Assembly (NCBI RefSeq): GCF_001898115.1
Contig: NZ_MKSQ01000015.1
Coordinates: forward strand, 70,274 to 131,848
DNA length: 61,575 nucleotides
Reading direction: 5' to 3'
From: Allobosea sp. 67-29
Lineage (GTDB): Bacteria > Pseudomonadota > Alphaproteobacteria > Rhizobiales > Beijerinckiaceae
The notes beneath the pieces are model-generated. The model made no database searches. It was not told the origin of the DNA and worked only from the letters and a program-made list of their open reading frames with translations. Numbering within the stretch: position 1 is the first letter of the stretch; the number at the start of each line of letters is the position of its first letter. Below, in pieces: positions 38,262 through 46,846 of the stretch. Made by a program: the position numbers and the translations under genes.

Positions 38262-38356
38262 GGTCGAACCTTTCCCCTGTTCGGCGTCACCCACCGCACC
38301 AAGAGGCACTCCGGCCCCGGCGGCAGCGCGATGCAACCTTCGTTCCAAAGCAGGTT

Positions 38357-38372
38357 AAATGCATATGCAAAA
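38357..38372. promoter_or_regulatory. Putative HutC box upstream of the ABC transporter operon
   Basis: Read on the minus strand, TTTTGCATATGCAT matches the hut palindromes in 11 of the 12 core positions; TGCATATGCA (38360-38369) is a perfect palindrome. It lies about 100 bp before the binding protein start and 137 bp before the divergent ThDP enzyme start. The rest of 38262-38508 shows no gene. Confidence 0.6.
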
Positions 38373-38508
38373 CCGTCAAGCGGCCGATCACAGGAACGAG
38401 GGACAGCCATGACATTCTCTCGTTTGACATGAGCCGCGCAATTTCTTCCCCTCTCGGCCCGAGGCGCATCGCCTCTGTCCTCTTCCAGTCTCTACCGAGG
38501 TTTCCCGG

Positions 38509-40065
38509 ATGAACGGTGCCGACCGCCTTTGCGACACGCTGCTGGTCAACGATGTCGATGTTTGTTTCGCGAATCCGGGCACCTCGGAGATGCATTTCGT
38601 CGCGGCGCTCGACCGCAAGCCGCAGATGCGCTGCGTGCTCGGCCTGTTCGAGGGCGTGGTGACCGGGGCCGCCGACGGCTATGCCCGTATGGCCGACAAG
38701 CCGGCGGCGACGCTTTTGCATTGCGGGCCCGGCATGGCGAACGCGCTGGCCAACATGCATAATGCCCGCCGCGCCCGCACGCCGATGATCAATGTCGTCG
38801 GCGACCACGCCACCTACCATCTCCAGCACGACGCGCCGCTGACCAGCGACATCGAGAGCCTGGCACAGCCGATGTCGCATTTCGTGCGCCGCATCACCTC
38901 GGCGGACGACGTCGGCCCGGCGATCGAGGAGGCCTATGTCGCCTCGCTGACGCTGCCCGGCGTCACCACCGTGATCCTGCCGGCCGACTGCGCCTGGAAC
39001 AGCGTCGAGCCGAGCAAGCTGAAGCCGGTGACGCTGCCGGCGCTGAAGAGCGTCGATTCCGCCACGATCCGCGAGGTCGCCGCAGGCTTGCGCAAGCATG
39101 GCGCCCGGGCCGCGATCATGCTGACGGGCCTGGCCCTGCGCGAAAAGCCGATGGAGATGGCCGCCCGCATCTGCGCGGCGACCGGGGCCAAGATCTTCAG
39201 CCAGATGTCGAACGGGCGCGTCCAGCGCGGCGCCGGCCGGGTCGCCATGCCGAAGATCTTCTATCCGATCGACAAGGCACTCGAGCAGCTCAAGGATGTC
39301 GACTATCTCGTGCTGATCGGCGCCCAGACGCCGGTGGGCTTCTTCGCCTATCCGGGCAAGCCGGGCCGGCTCGTCCATGACGGCTGCGAGGTCACCGCCC
39401 TCGCCAAGCCCGGCGACGACCTGCCGGCGGCGATCGACGCGCTTGCCGAAGCGATGGGCGCGACCAGGACGGCGCCGGCCTATATCGCCCCGCCGCGGAA
39501 GGAACAGCCCGCCCTGCCGACCGGCAGGCTCGACGCAGACAAGGCCTGCGCCATCGTCTCGGCGCTGCTGCCGGAGAACTGCATCGTCTGCGACGAGTCG
39601 GTCTCGTCCGGCCGCAGCTTCTATTACGACTGCCACAGCGCACCGCAGCACGACTACATCCAGCTCACCGGCGGCGCGATCGGCGAAGGCATCCCGCTCG
39701 CCGTCGGCGCGGCCGTCGCCTGCCCGGACCGCAAGGTCATCGGCATGCAGGCCGACGGCTCGGGCATGTACACCGTGCAGGGGCTGTGGACGCAGGCGCG
39801 CGAAAACCTCGACGTCGTCACCGTCGTCTTCGCCAACCGGACCTACCAGATCCTGCATGGCGAGATGCGCGCCGTCGGCGTCAACGATTTCGGCCGCAAC
39901 GCCACGCTGATGCTGAACATCGACGAGCCGGCCCTCGACTGGGTCTCGATGGCCAGGGGCATGGGCGTGGAGGCGGCTCGGGCGACGACGGCCGAGGAGT
40001 TCGCGAGCCTGTTCAAGGCGGCGCTGGCGAAAAAGGGGCCGTTCCTGATCGAGGCGGCGATCTAA
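38509..40065 (+). CDS. ThDP-dependent enzyme, acetolactate synthase large subunit-like
   Basis: A 518-residue thiamine diphosphate enzyme with the three-domain layout of the acetolactate synthase/benzoylformate decarboxylase family. The catalytic Glu48 lies in LFEGVVTGAADGYARM, the central domain spans about 190-310, and the cofactor motif is ADGSGMYTVQ followed by ANRTYQIL (usual GDGS...N). It lacks a regulatory small-subunit gene beside it, so it is unlikely to be the biosynthetic IlvB. A decarboxylase or carboligase on a 2-oxo acid is more plausible. It is divergent from the HutC-box transporter operon. Confidence 0.78.
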   Translation: MNGADRLCDTLLVNDVDVCFANPGTSEMHFVAALDRKPQMRCVLGLFEGVVTGAADGYARMADKPAATLLHCGPGMANALANMHNARRARTPMINVVGDHATYHLQHDAPLTSDIESLAQPMSHFVRRITSADDVGPAIEEAYVASLTLPGVTTVILPADCAWNSVEPSKLKPVTLPALKSVDSATIREVAAGLRKHGARAAIMLTGLALREKPMEMAARICAATGAKIFSQMSNGRVQRGAGRVAMPKIFYPIDKALEQLKDVDYLVLIGAQTPVGFFAYPGKPGRLVHDGCEVTALAKPGDDLPAAIDALAEAMGATRTAPAYIAPPRKEQPALPTGRLDADKACAIVSALLPENCIVCDESVSSGRSFYYDCHSAPQHDYIQLTGGAIGEGIPLAVGAAVACPDRKVIGMQADGSGMYTVQGLWTQARENLDVVTVVFANRTYQILHGEMRAVGVNDFGRNATLMLNIDEPALDWVSMARGMGVEAARATTAEEFASLFKAALAKKGPFLIEAAI

Positions 40066-40071
40066 GTTGCA

Positions 40072-40101
40072 TCACCCCGCGCGCCGCAATGCGCGGGGTG
40101 A
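40072..40101. terminator. Bidirectional terminator hairpin
   Basis: A perfect 11-bp stem, TCACCCCGCGC with GCGCGGGGTGA, and an 8-nt loop sit between the convergent stops at 40065 and 40116, followed by a T-rich stretch (TTACTTGTTTATTTG). Confidence 0.75.
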
Positions 40102-40115
40102 CTGTCATTACTTGT

Positions 40116-41159
40116 TTATTTGAACCCACCCAGGAACGCATCGAGGCAATCGCCGATCGCCTCGATCGCATAGCCGCCCTCCTGCACCACCAGCGTCGGC
40201 AGGCCGAGCCCCTTCACCTGCCGGCCTATCGTGCCGAAATCGCTGGCCTCCAGCTTGAGAACGCCGATCGGATCGTCCTTGTGGGCGTCGTAGCCGAGCG
40301 CCACGACCAGCGCCTCGGCGCCGAATTCGCGGATCGCCTTGCCGGCACGATCGACGGCCGCCTGCATTTCCGCGCCGCCCGCACCCGGAGCGAGCGGCAG
40401 GTTGAGATTGAAGCCCTCGCCCGGCCCGTTGCCGCGCTCGTCGTCATAGCCGGTATAGAACGGATAATAGTTCGTCGGATCGGCATGGACCGAGATCGTC
40501 AGCACATCGTCACGACGATAGAAGATCTGCTGCGTGCCGTCGCCGTGATGGGCATCGACGTCGAGGATCGCGATCTTGCCGAAGTGCGAGCGCAGGCGCT
40601 GCGCCGCGACCGCCGTGTTGTTGACATAGCAGAAGCCTGAGGCGCGATCGGCACGGGCATGATGACCCGAGGGGCGGCAGAGCGAATAGACCGTACGCTC
40701 GCCGGCGAGGATTGCGTCGGCGCCGGAAACAGCGGTCTCGGCCGAGCGCAGGGTCGAATGCCAGCAATGCTGGCCGATCGGCACCGAGAGATCGCCGAGA
40801 TACCAGCCGAGCTGGCCAATGAAGCCGGTCGGGCGGCAAGGCGGGCGGACATCCTCCTCGGGGCGACCGCTCCAATAGGGGAATGTGTTGGGCCAGACTT
40901 CCGGACCACGCTCCGAGGGAAGCTCCTGCCAGCGCCGCCAGGCGCTTTGAAGGAAATCGACAAAGCCCTCGTCATGGATCGTCAGGATCGGCTCGACGCC
41001 ATGCTCCGCCGGCCGCTCCGGCGCGATGCCGTGCTTTGCCAGCGCGCCGAGCAGCTTCTCAGTCCGTTCGGGCAGGTCCTTCGGAGCGACGACCTTGCCG
41101 AAGCGCATGTATTGCTGCGGATCGTGAAGAGCCTGGTCGGGATGGTAGAAGGCACGCAT
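40116..41159 (-). CDS. Histone deacetylase-family amidohydrolase (acetylpolyamine type)
   Basis: A 347-residue zinc deacetylase of the arginase/HDAC fold. Visible catalytic elements are RPSGHHA (tandem His), CYVNNTAVAAQ, the zinc ligands in LDVDAHHGDGTQ, and a late LGYDAHKDDP (Asp). The N-terminal FYHPDQALHDPQQYMRFGK is typical of bacterial acetylpolyamine amidohydrolases, so deacetylation of acetylated polyamines or another small amide is likely. It is monocistronic or loosely followed by nothing on its strand; the ThDP gene converges with it. Confidence 0.85.
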   Translation of the reverse strand: MRAFYHPDQALHDPQQYMRFGKVVAPKDLPERTEKLLGALAKHGIAPERPAEHGVEPILTIHDEGFVDFLQSAWRRWQELPSERGPEVWPNTFPYWSGRPEEDVRPPCRPTGFIGQLGWYLGDLSVPIGQHCWHSTLRSAETAVSGADAILAGERTVYSLCRPSGHHARADRASGFCYVNNTAVAAQRLRSHFGKIAILDVDAHHGDGTQQIFYRRDDVLTISVHADPTNYYPFYTGYDDERGNGPGEGFNLNLPLAPGAGGAEMQAAVDRAGKAIREFGAEALVVALGYDAHKDDPIGVLKLEASDFGTIGRQVKGLGLPTLVVQEGGYAIEAIGDCLDAFLGGFK

Positions 41160-41280
41160 CGGCAGGAGAATCCTCTAGGCTGGGCCGCTCGGCAGCGGCG
41201 GACGCCCCGCCATCGTAGCAAGCAGAAGGCCCGCCGCCAGTCGTTCCGCGCCGTCCTCCCCTGCATCGGGGGCGCAGCGG

Positions 41281-41886
41281 TCAGGTCCCTGCCGGCGAGA
41301 CCAGCTCCGTGAATTCCTGCGCGAGCGTCGCGATGTCGTGACGGTCCGGCCGGTACCAGTCGGTCGAGCCGTTGAGGGCACCGAGCAGGAAATTGCGCAG
41401 CACCTCCGGCGCGCGCGCCGCCGGCAAGGCGCCGGCCTGCTGCAACTCGGCGATCAGGCGGCTCCAGACCTCCTCATAGGCGCGGCGGACGGCGCGCACG
41501 CTCTCCGGCGCGGGAGCCGCGCCGAAATTGAACACCTTGATGCTGGCGGTGGTGTAGTCGCCGTGACCGTGCAGCGCTGCGAGATGGCCGCGGATCGCCG
41601 CTTCCAGCCGGGCGCGGGGAGCCTCGCCCACGGTCGCGGCGAGCGCGGCAAAGACGCCCTCATGCACGAAGCGGACACCGTCGTTCACCACCGCCTCGAC
41701 GATCTCCTCCTTCGAGGCGAAGTGGTAGTAGAGGCTCGCCTTGCGGATGCCGACCGCCTCGGCGATCTCGCGCAAGGTGGTCTGGTGGTATCCACCATTG
41801 CGCAGCAGACGCGCGGCATGGTCGAGGATCTGGCGACGCGAGCCGCCCTCGGATTGAGCCGCGCCCTTGTCCGTCGCGGCGTTCAC
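41281..41886 (-). CDS. TetR-family transcriptional regulator
   Basis: A 201-residue regulator. Residues about 17-62 carry the TetR HTH (RRQILDHAARLLRNGGYHQTTLREIAEAVGI split over helices 1-3, then KASLYYHFASKEEI); the rest is a helical ligand domain. The GTG start overlaps the stop of the acyl-CoA dehydrogenase gene (GTGA), so it is cotranscribed and coupled. The probable operator is the palindrome at 43101-43118 in the divergent promoter region of the cluster. An acyl-CoA ligand is inferred from context. Confidence 0.85.
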   Translation of the reverse strand: MNAATDKGAAQSEGGSRRQILDHAARLLRNGGYHQTTLREIAEAVGIRKASLYYHFASKEEIVEAVVNDGVRFVHEGVFAALAATVGEAPRARLEAAIRGHLAALHGHGDYTTASIKVFNFGAAPAPESVRAVRRAYEEVWSRLIAELQQAGALPAARAPEVLRNFLLGALNGSTDWYRPDRHDIATLAQEFTELVSPAGT

Positions 41887-43061
41887 AGCCGCTTCGCTAC
41901 CTCTTCGAGCATCACCTCGGTGGCGCCGCCGCCGATCGACTGCACGCGGGCGTCGCGGGTCATGCGCTCGATCGCGCTCTCGCGCATATAGCCCATGCCG
42001 CCATGGAACTGCAGGCAGTCGTACATCACTTCGTTGACCAGCTCGCCGCAATAGGCCTTGACCATCGAGACCTCCCGGGTGGCGTCGAAACCCTGCGCAT
42101 CGAGCCAGGCGGCGTGGTAGACCAGCTGGCGGCCGGCCTCGACCTTGCCCGCCAGTTCCGCGAGGCGCTGGCGGATCGCCTGCTTCTCCCAGAGAGGCGC
42201 GCCGAAGGCTTTTCGCGTCTTCACGTAGTCCAGGGTCAGGTCGATCGCAGCCTGCGACTCGCCGATCGCCATGGCGCCGATCACGGTGCGCTCGTTCTGG
42301 AAGTTGCTCATGATCGCGTAGAAGCCGCGCCCTTCCTGTCCGAGCAGGTTCTCGGCCGGCACCTTGCAATCGACGAAGGAGAGCTCGGCGGTATCCGAGG
42401 AACGCCAGCCATGCTTGTCGAGCGCGCGTGAGACCGAGAAGCCCGGCGTGCCCTTCTCGACGATGAAGATCGAGACCGATTGCGACGGCCTGCCCTGCGG
42501 GTCGGTCTTGGCGGCGACGCAGTAGAGATCGGCATGGACGCCGTTGGTGATGAACATCTTGGCGCCGTTGAGGATGTAATGATCGCCCTCGCGTCGCGCC
42601 GTGGTGCGGATGCCCTTCACGTCCGAACCGGCATCGGGCTCGGTGACGGCAACTGCGACGATGGTCTCGCCGGCGATGATACCGGGCAGATACTTGTCCT
42701 TCTGCGCCTTGGAGCCGGCATTGGCGATGTGGACCGAAGCCATGTCGGTATGGACGAGCGCCGTGATGGCGACGCCCGAGAAGGTCGAGCGACCCAGCTC
42801 CTCCGCCAGCACGACGGTGGCGAGCGTGTCCATTTCCGAGCCGCCATATTCCGCCGGGTAGCGGATACCGAAGAAGCCGAGATCGCCCATCTTGCGCAGC
42901 ACGTCGCGCGGCACGAGGCCGTCCTCCTCCCATTTCAGGGCGTGCGGCTTGATCTCGGTCTCGACGAAGCGGCGGACCTGGTCGCGCAGCGCCTCGTGCT
43001 CCTCGGTGAAATAGGGCGAGCGCCGGGCGCCCTCGCCTGCAAGCTTCTCGACGGCCGACAT
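41883..43061 (-). CDS. Acyl-CoA dehydrogenase
   Basis: A 392-residue FAD-dependent dehydrogenase. Family blocks are AVTEPDAGSDVKGIRTTA (FAD/substrate loop), ILNGAKMFITNG, SNFQNERTVIGAMAIG, and the C-terminal QFHGGMGYMRESAIERMTRDAR. It introduces a trans double bond next to the CoA thioester. It is divergent from the acyl-CoA carboxylase genes, a layout like isovalerate/leucine (liu) or terpenoid (atu) degradation, where the dehydrogenase product is then carboxylated. No enoyl-CoA hydratase or lyase is present here. It is followed directly by the TetR gene. Confidence 0.88.
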   Translation of the reverse strand: MSAVEKLAGEGARRSPYFTEEHEALRDQVRRFVETEIKPHALKWEEDGLVPRDVLRKMGDLGFFGIRYPAEYGGSEMDTLATVVLAEELGRSTFSGVAITALVHTDMASVHIANAGSKAQKDKYLPGIIAGETIVAVAVTEPDAGSDVKGIRTTARREGDHYILNGAKMFITNGVHADLYCVAAKTDPQGRPSQSVSIFIVEKGTPGFSVSRALDKHGWRSSDTAELSFVDCKVPAENLLGQEGRGFYAIMSNFQNERTVIGAMAIGESQAAIDLTLDYVKTRKAFGAPLWEKQAIRQRLAELAGKVEAGRQLVYHAAWLDAQGFDATREVSMVKAYCGELVNEVMYDCLQFHGGMGYMRESAIERMTRDARVQSIGGGATEVMLEEVAKRL

Positions 43062-43100
43062 GGCTTCCTCCCTGCTTGACCGCGGCGCCGCGATCTGACT

Positions 43101-43118
43101 ACCTACCGGACGGTAGGT
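43101..43118. promoter_or_regulatory. Putative TetR operator
   Basis: Perfect 8-bp arms ACCTACCG and CGGTAGGT separated by GA, 40 bp upstream of the acyl-CoA dehydrogenase start. Size and symmetry suit a TetR dimer, and the cluster encodes one. Confidence 0.65.
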
Positions 43119-43139
43119 GAATTACCGGCAACATTCAAG

Positions 43140-43240
43140 CGTCATTGCGAGCGCAGCGAAGCAATCCAGGGAGACTGGGTAAAACGCTTCGCCCTGTGAC
43201 TCCTGGATTGCTTCGTCGGCTTCGCCTCCTCGCAATGACG
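43140..43240. repeat. REP-like palindromic element, copy 2
   Basis: A 101-bp element with the same outer arms as copy 1 (CGTCATTGCGAGCGCAGCGA ... CTCGCAATGACG) and the same GAAGCAATCCAGG / CCTGGATTGCTTC inner pair, but a different, longer central loop. It lies between the TetR operator and the carboxylase start at 43254, within the divergent promoter region. Confidence 0.85.
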
Positions 43241-43253
43241 ATGGGGTTGGCCG

Positions 43254-44831
43254 ATGATCGAGATCGAACAAGCAAAAAGCGCCACCCCTCCCCCGCTTTC
43301 CACCATGCTGGTGACGCTGCGCGAGCGCCATGGTCTCGTCGCACAGGGCGGCGGCGAGAAGCTGCGAGCCCGCCACGAATCCCGTGGCAAGATCATGGTG
43401 CGCGAGCGCATCGACCTCCTGCTCGACCCGCAGACGCCCTTCCTCGAATTGTCGCCGCTGGCGGCCTGGGGGCTCTATGGCAATGAGGTGCCCGGCGCGG
43501 GCATCGTCACCGGCATCGGCATCGTCGAGGGCCGCGCCTGCATGCTGATCGCCAACGACGCGACGGTGAAAGGCGGCTCCTTCTTCGCAGAGACGGTGCG
43601 CAAGCACCTCAGGGCCCAGGAGATCGCCGAGGAGCACCGCCTGCCCTGCCTCTACCTCGTCGATTGCGGCGGCGCCTTCCTGCCGGAGCAGGACCGCGTC
43701 TTCCCCGACCGCGACCATTTCGGCGGCTCCTTCTACAACCAGTGCCGGATGTCCGCGGCTGGCATCCCGCAGATCTCGATCGTCTTCGGCGGCGCGACAG
43801 CCGGCGGCGCCTATATCCCGGCACTCTCCGACCAGGTCATCATGGTGAAGGGTACCGGCCGCATCCATCTCGGCGGCCCGCCGATCGTGAAGGCGGCGGT
43901 CCATGAGATCGTCGATGGCGAGACGCTGGGCGGGGCGGAGATGCACTCGCTCGTCTCGGGCGTCAGCGATCATCTTGCCCTGACCGAGATGGAAGGGCTC
44001 GCCAAGCTGCGCGAGATCGTCGGCGGACTGGGCGAGATCGGGAGGATCGCACCGCCGCCGCAGGCTCCCGCCGCACCGAAGCTCGACCCGGCCGAGTTGG
44101 TCGACATCGTGCCGACCGACCTGCGCCGGCCCTATGACGTGCGCGAAGTGATCGCGCGCATGGTCGACCACAGCGCCTTCCATGCCTTCAAGCCGGATTA
44201 CGGCGCGACGCTGGTCACCGGCTTCGCGCATATCCACGGCTATCCGGTCGGCATCCTCGCCAATAACGGCGTGCTGTTCTCGGAAAGCGCGATCAAGGGC
44301 GCGCATTTCATCGAGCTTTGCGACCAGCGCCAGATCCCGCTCCTCTTCCTGCAGAACATCACCGGCTTCATGGTCGGCACGGAAGCCGAGCGCGGCGGCA
44401 TCGCCAAGCATTCGGCCAAGCTGGTCTATGCCGTCTCAAATGCGCGGGTGCCGAAATACACCGTGCTGATCGGCGGTTCGTATGGCGCCGGCAATTACGG
44501 CATGTGCGGGCGCGGCTTCCGGCCGCGCTTCCTGTTCTCCTGGCCCAATGCCCGGATCGCGACGATGAGCCCGGAGGTCGCGGCGACCGTGGTGACGGAG
44601 CTGCGCCGGCAGTCGCTCAAGGGCGCGGCCGACGAGGCCGCCATCGCCGAGCTCGACCGGCGCACCCGCGCCCAGTTCGAGGAGCAGAGCGACCCGTACT
44701 ATGCGACCGCGCGGCTCTGGGACGACGGGATCATCGAGCCGGCGCAGACGCGCGACGTGCTGGGCCTCTGCCTCGCCCTTTCGGCGGGCGAGCCGCGCGA
44801 CACCGGCCCACGGCCGGTCTACCGGATGTGA
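43254..44831 (+). CDS. Acyl-CoA carboxylase, carboxyltransferase (beta) subunit
   Basis: A 525-residue biotin-dependent carboxyltransferase of the methylcrotonyl/geranyl/propionyl-CoA carboxylase class. It carries ARHESRGKIMVRERIDLLLD near residue 38, FGGATAGGAYIPALSD (oxyanion loop) and LFLQNITGFMVG plus GGSYGAGNYGMCGRGF in the C-terminal crotonase-like half. It forms a complex with the alpha subunit encoded by the next gene. The cofactor-linked operon and the divergent acyl-CoA dehydrogenase favour a branched or terpenoid acyl-CoA substrate, but the exact one cannot be assigned. Confidence 0.9.
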   Translation: MIEIEQAKSATPPPLSTMLVTLRERHGLVAQGGGEKLRARHESRGKIMVRERIDLLLDPQTPFLELSPLAAWGLYGNEVPGAGIVTGIGIVEGRACMLIANDATVKGGSFFAETVRKHLRAQEIAEEHRLPCLYLVDCGGAFLPEQDRVFPDRDHFGGSFYNQCRMSAAGIPQISIVFGGATAGGAYIPALSDQVIMVKGTGRIHLGGPPIVKAAVHEIVDGETLGGAEMHSLVSGVSDHLALTEMEGLAKLREIVGGLGEIGRIAPPPQAPAAPKLDPAELVDIVPTDLRRPYDVREVIARMVDHSAFHAFKPDYGATLVTGFAHIHGYPVGILANNGVLFSESAIKGAHFIELCDQRQIPLLFLQNITGFMVGTEAERGGIAKHSAKLVYAVSNARVPKYTVLIGGSYGAGNYGMCGRGFRPRFLFSWPNARIATMSPEVAATVVTELRRQSLKGAADEAAIAELDRRTRAQFEEQSDPYYATARLWDDGIIEPAQTRDVLGLCLALSAGEPRDTGPRPVYRM

Positions 44832-44839
44832 GCGACGCC

Positions 44840-46831
44840 ATGTTCGACACCCTTCTGATCGCCAATCGCGGCGAGATCGCCTGCCGCATCATCCGCACCT
44901 GCCGCAAGCTCGGCATCCGCACCGTTGCGGTCTATTCCGAGGCCGACGCCGATGCGCTGCATGTCCGGCTCGCCGACACGGCCGTGCATATCGGCCCGGC
45001 CCCGGCGCGCGACTCCTATCTGCGTGCCGACCGCATCATCGACGCAGCCTTAAGGAGTGGCGCGCAGGCGATCCACCCGGGCTACGGCTTCCTGTCGGAA
45101 CGGCTCGACCTGATCGCGGCGTGCGAGGCGAACGGCATCGCCTTCGTCGGCCCCTCCGCCAGTGCCATCGAAGCGATGGGCGACAAGATCTGCTCCAAGC
45201 AGATCGCGAGGGAGGCCGGGGTTCCGGGCGTGCCCGGCTATGACGGTGCCGACCAGTCGCCCACGACGCTGAAGCGCGAGGCGCTGCGCATCGGCCTGCC
45301 CGTCATGGTCAAGGCCTCGGCGGGCGGCGGCGGCAAGGGCATCCGCAAGGTCGAGGTGGAGGCCGATCTCGACGCGGCAATAGCCACCGCGAGCCGTGAA
45401 GCCGAGGCCGCCTTCGGCGACGGACGCCTGCTGATCGAGAAATTCGTGACGCGGCCGCGCCATGTCGAGGTGCAGGTCGCAGGCGACCGGCACGGCAACA
45501 TCGTCCATCTGTTCGAGCGCGACTGCTCGGTACAGCGCTCGAACCAGAAGCTGCTGGAAGAGGCGCCTGCTCCCAATCTCAGGCCCGAGGCGCGGGCTGC
45601 GCTGCACGAGCACGCCCTGAAACTGGCTCGCGCCATCTCTTACGACAATCTCGGCACGGTCGAGTTCCTCGTCGATGCCGCGACGCAGGAGGTGTTCTTC
45701 CTCGAGATGAACACGCGGCTGCAGGTCGAGCATCCCGTGACGGAGGCGATCACCGGACTCGATCTGGTCGAATGGCAGATCAGGATCGCCGCCGGAGAGA
45801 CGCTGCCGCTCGGCCAGGACGAGATCACCTGCACCGGCCACGCGATCGAGGCGCGGCTGACGGCAGAACGGGCCGACGAAGGCTTCCGGCCCGATACCGG
45901 CACTATCGCGCTCTGGCGCGAGCCGGAGGGCCTGCGCGTCGACAGCGGCGTCGCGACCGGCAGCATCGTGTCGCCATTCTACGATTCGATGCTCGCCAAG
46001 GTCATCGCCCACGGCCCCGACCGGGATACGGCACGGCGGCGACTGGCGGACGGGCTCGACCGCATGACGGTGCTGGGACCGGCGACGATCCGGCCCTTCC
46101 TGGTGGATGCGCTGCGCGAGCCGGTGTTTGCCCGGGGGGAGGCGACGACACTGTTCATCGGCGAGACCTGGCCGGAAGGCTGGCAATCAAGCGGCTCCGA
46201 CCCGCGCCAGCGGGAGGCGGTCGCGGCAGCGATCTGGCTGGCGGGCGCCAGGCCGGCGACGGGCGACCCATGGCGCAGCCTGACCGACTTCCGGCTGCTG
46301 GGAGCCGCAGGCAAGCCTGCGGCCAGCCACCTGGCGATCTGCCATGCCGGCCAGCAGGCGCGTCACATCAAGGTCGAATGCCTCGGCAACCTCTTCCGTG
46401 TCACGGACGACGGCGGAGAAACGGAAATCCGCGCCGCCGCGGGAGGCGACTCCACCCGCTGGCCCGTCATGCACGAGGGACGGCGGCTCGCGGTCGACGC
46501 GGTACGCGACGAGGCTGGCGTCGATCTCCGCTGGGGTGCCTTCGAAGGGCGCATGGAGATCGGACTGGCGGTCGTGGCCGCGGCGGCCGCGCGCGAAACC
46601 GGCCAGGGCGCCGGCGATTCGGTGCGGACGACGATGCCGGGCACCGTCGCCGCCATCCATGTGACGGAGGGAGACAGCGTCGTGGCGGGACAGGTCGTCG
46701 CCGTGCTGGAATCGATGAAGCTCTTCATGGAGCTCAAGAGCCCCGTGACCGGCACGGTGTCGCGCGTTGCGGCGAAGCCCGGCATGACCGCGGCGGCCGG
46801 CGATGTGCTTATCGCCATTGCGCCCGCCTGA
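44840..46831 (+). CDS. Acyl-CoA carboxylase, biotin carboxylase/biotin carrier (alpha) subunit
   Basis: A 663-residue fusion. Residues 1-450 are biotin carboxylase: LLIANRGEIACRIIRTC, the ATP-grasp loop KASAGGGGKGIRKV, and the EMNTRLQVEHPVTE catalytic region. After a linker, the C-terminal 70 residues are the biotinyl domain, with the biotin lysine in VLESMKLFMELKS. It charges biotin with bicarbonate and delivers it to the beta subunit. ATG at 44840 lies 8 bp after the beta gene; GTG at 44828 overlapping its stop is an alternative start. Confidence 0.92.
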   Translation: MFDTLLIANRGEIACRIIRTCRKLGIRTVAVYSEADADALHVRLADTAVHIGPAPARDSYLRADRIIDAALRSGAQAIHPGYGFLSERLDLIAACEANGIAFVGPSASAIEAMGDKICSKQIAREAGVPGVPGYDGADQSPTTLKREALRIGLPVMVKASAGGGGKGIRKVEVEADLDAAIATASREAEAAFGDGRLLIEKFVTRPRHVEVQVAGDRHGNIVHLFERDCSVQRSNQKLLEEAPAPNLRPEARAALHEHALKLARAISYDNLGTVEFLVDAATQEVFFLEMNTRLQVEHPVTEAITGLDLVEWQIRIAAGETLPLGQDEITCTGHAIEARLTAERADEGFRPDTGTIALWREPEGLRVDSGVATGSIVSPFYDSMLAKVIAHGPDRDTARRRLADGLDRMTVLGPATIRPFLVDALREPVFARGEATTLFIGETWPEGWQSSGSDPRQREAVAAAIWLAGARPATGDPWRSLTDFRLLGAAGKPAASHLAICHAGQQARHIKVECLGNLFRVTDDGGETEIRAAAGGDSTRWPVMHEGRRLAVDAVRDEAGVDLRWGAFEGRMEIGLAVVAAAAARETGQGAGDSVRTTMPGTVAAIHVTEGDSVVAGQVVAVLESMKLFMELKSPVTGTVSRVAAKPGMTAAAGDVLIAIAPA

Positions 46832-46846
46832 GCGGGAAGCGGTGGC

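Noticed and set aside
41160..41280. Possible regulatory gap between the HDAC-family and TetR genes
   Set aside because: No repeat, promoter match or gene could be supported.
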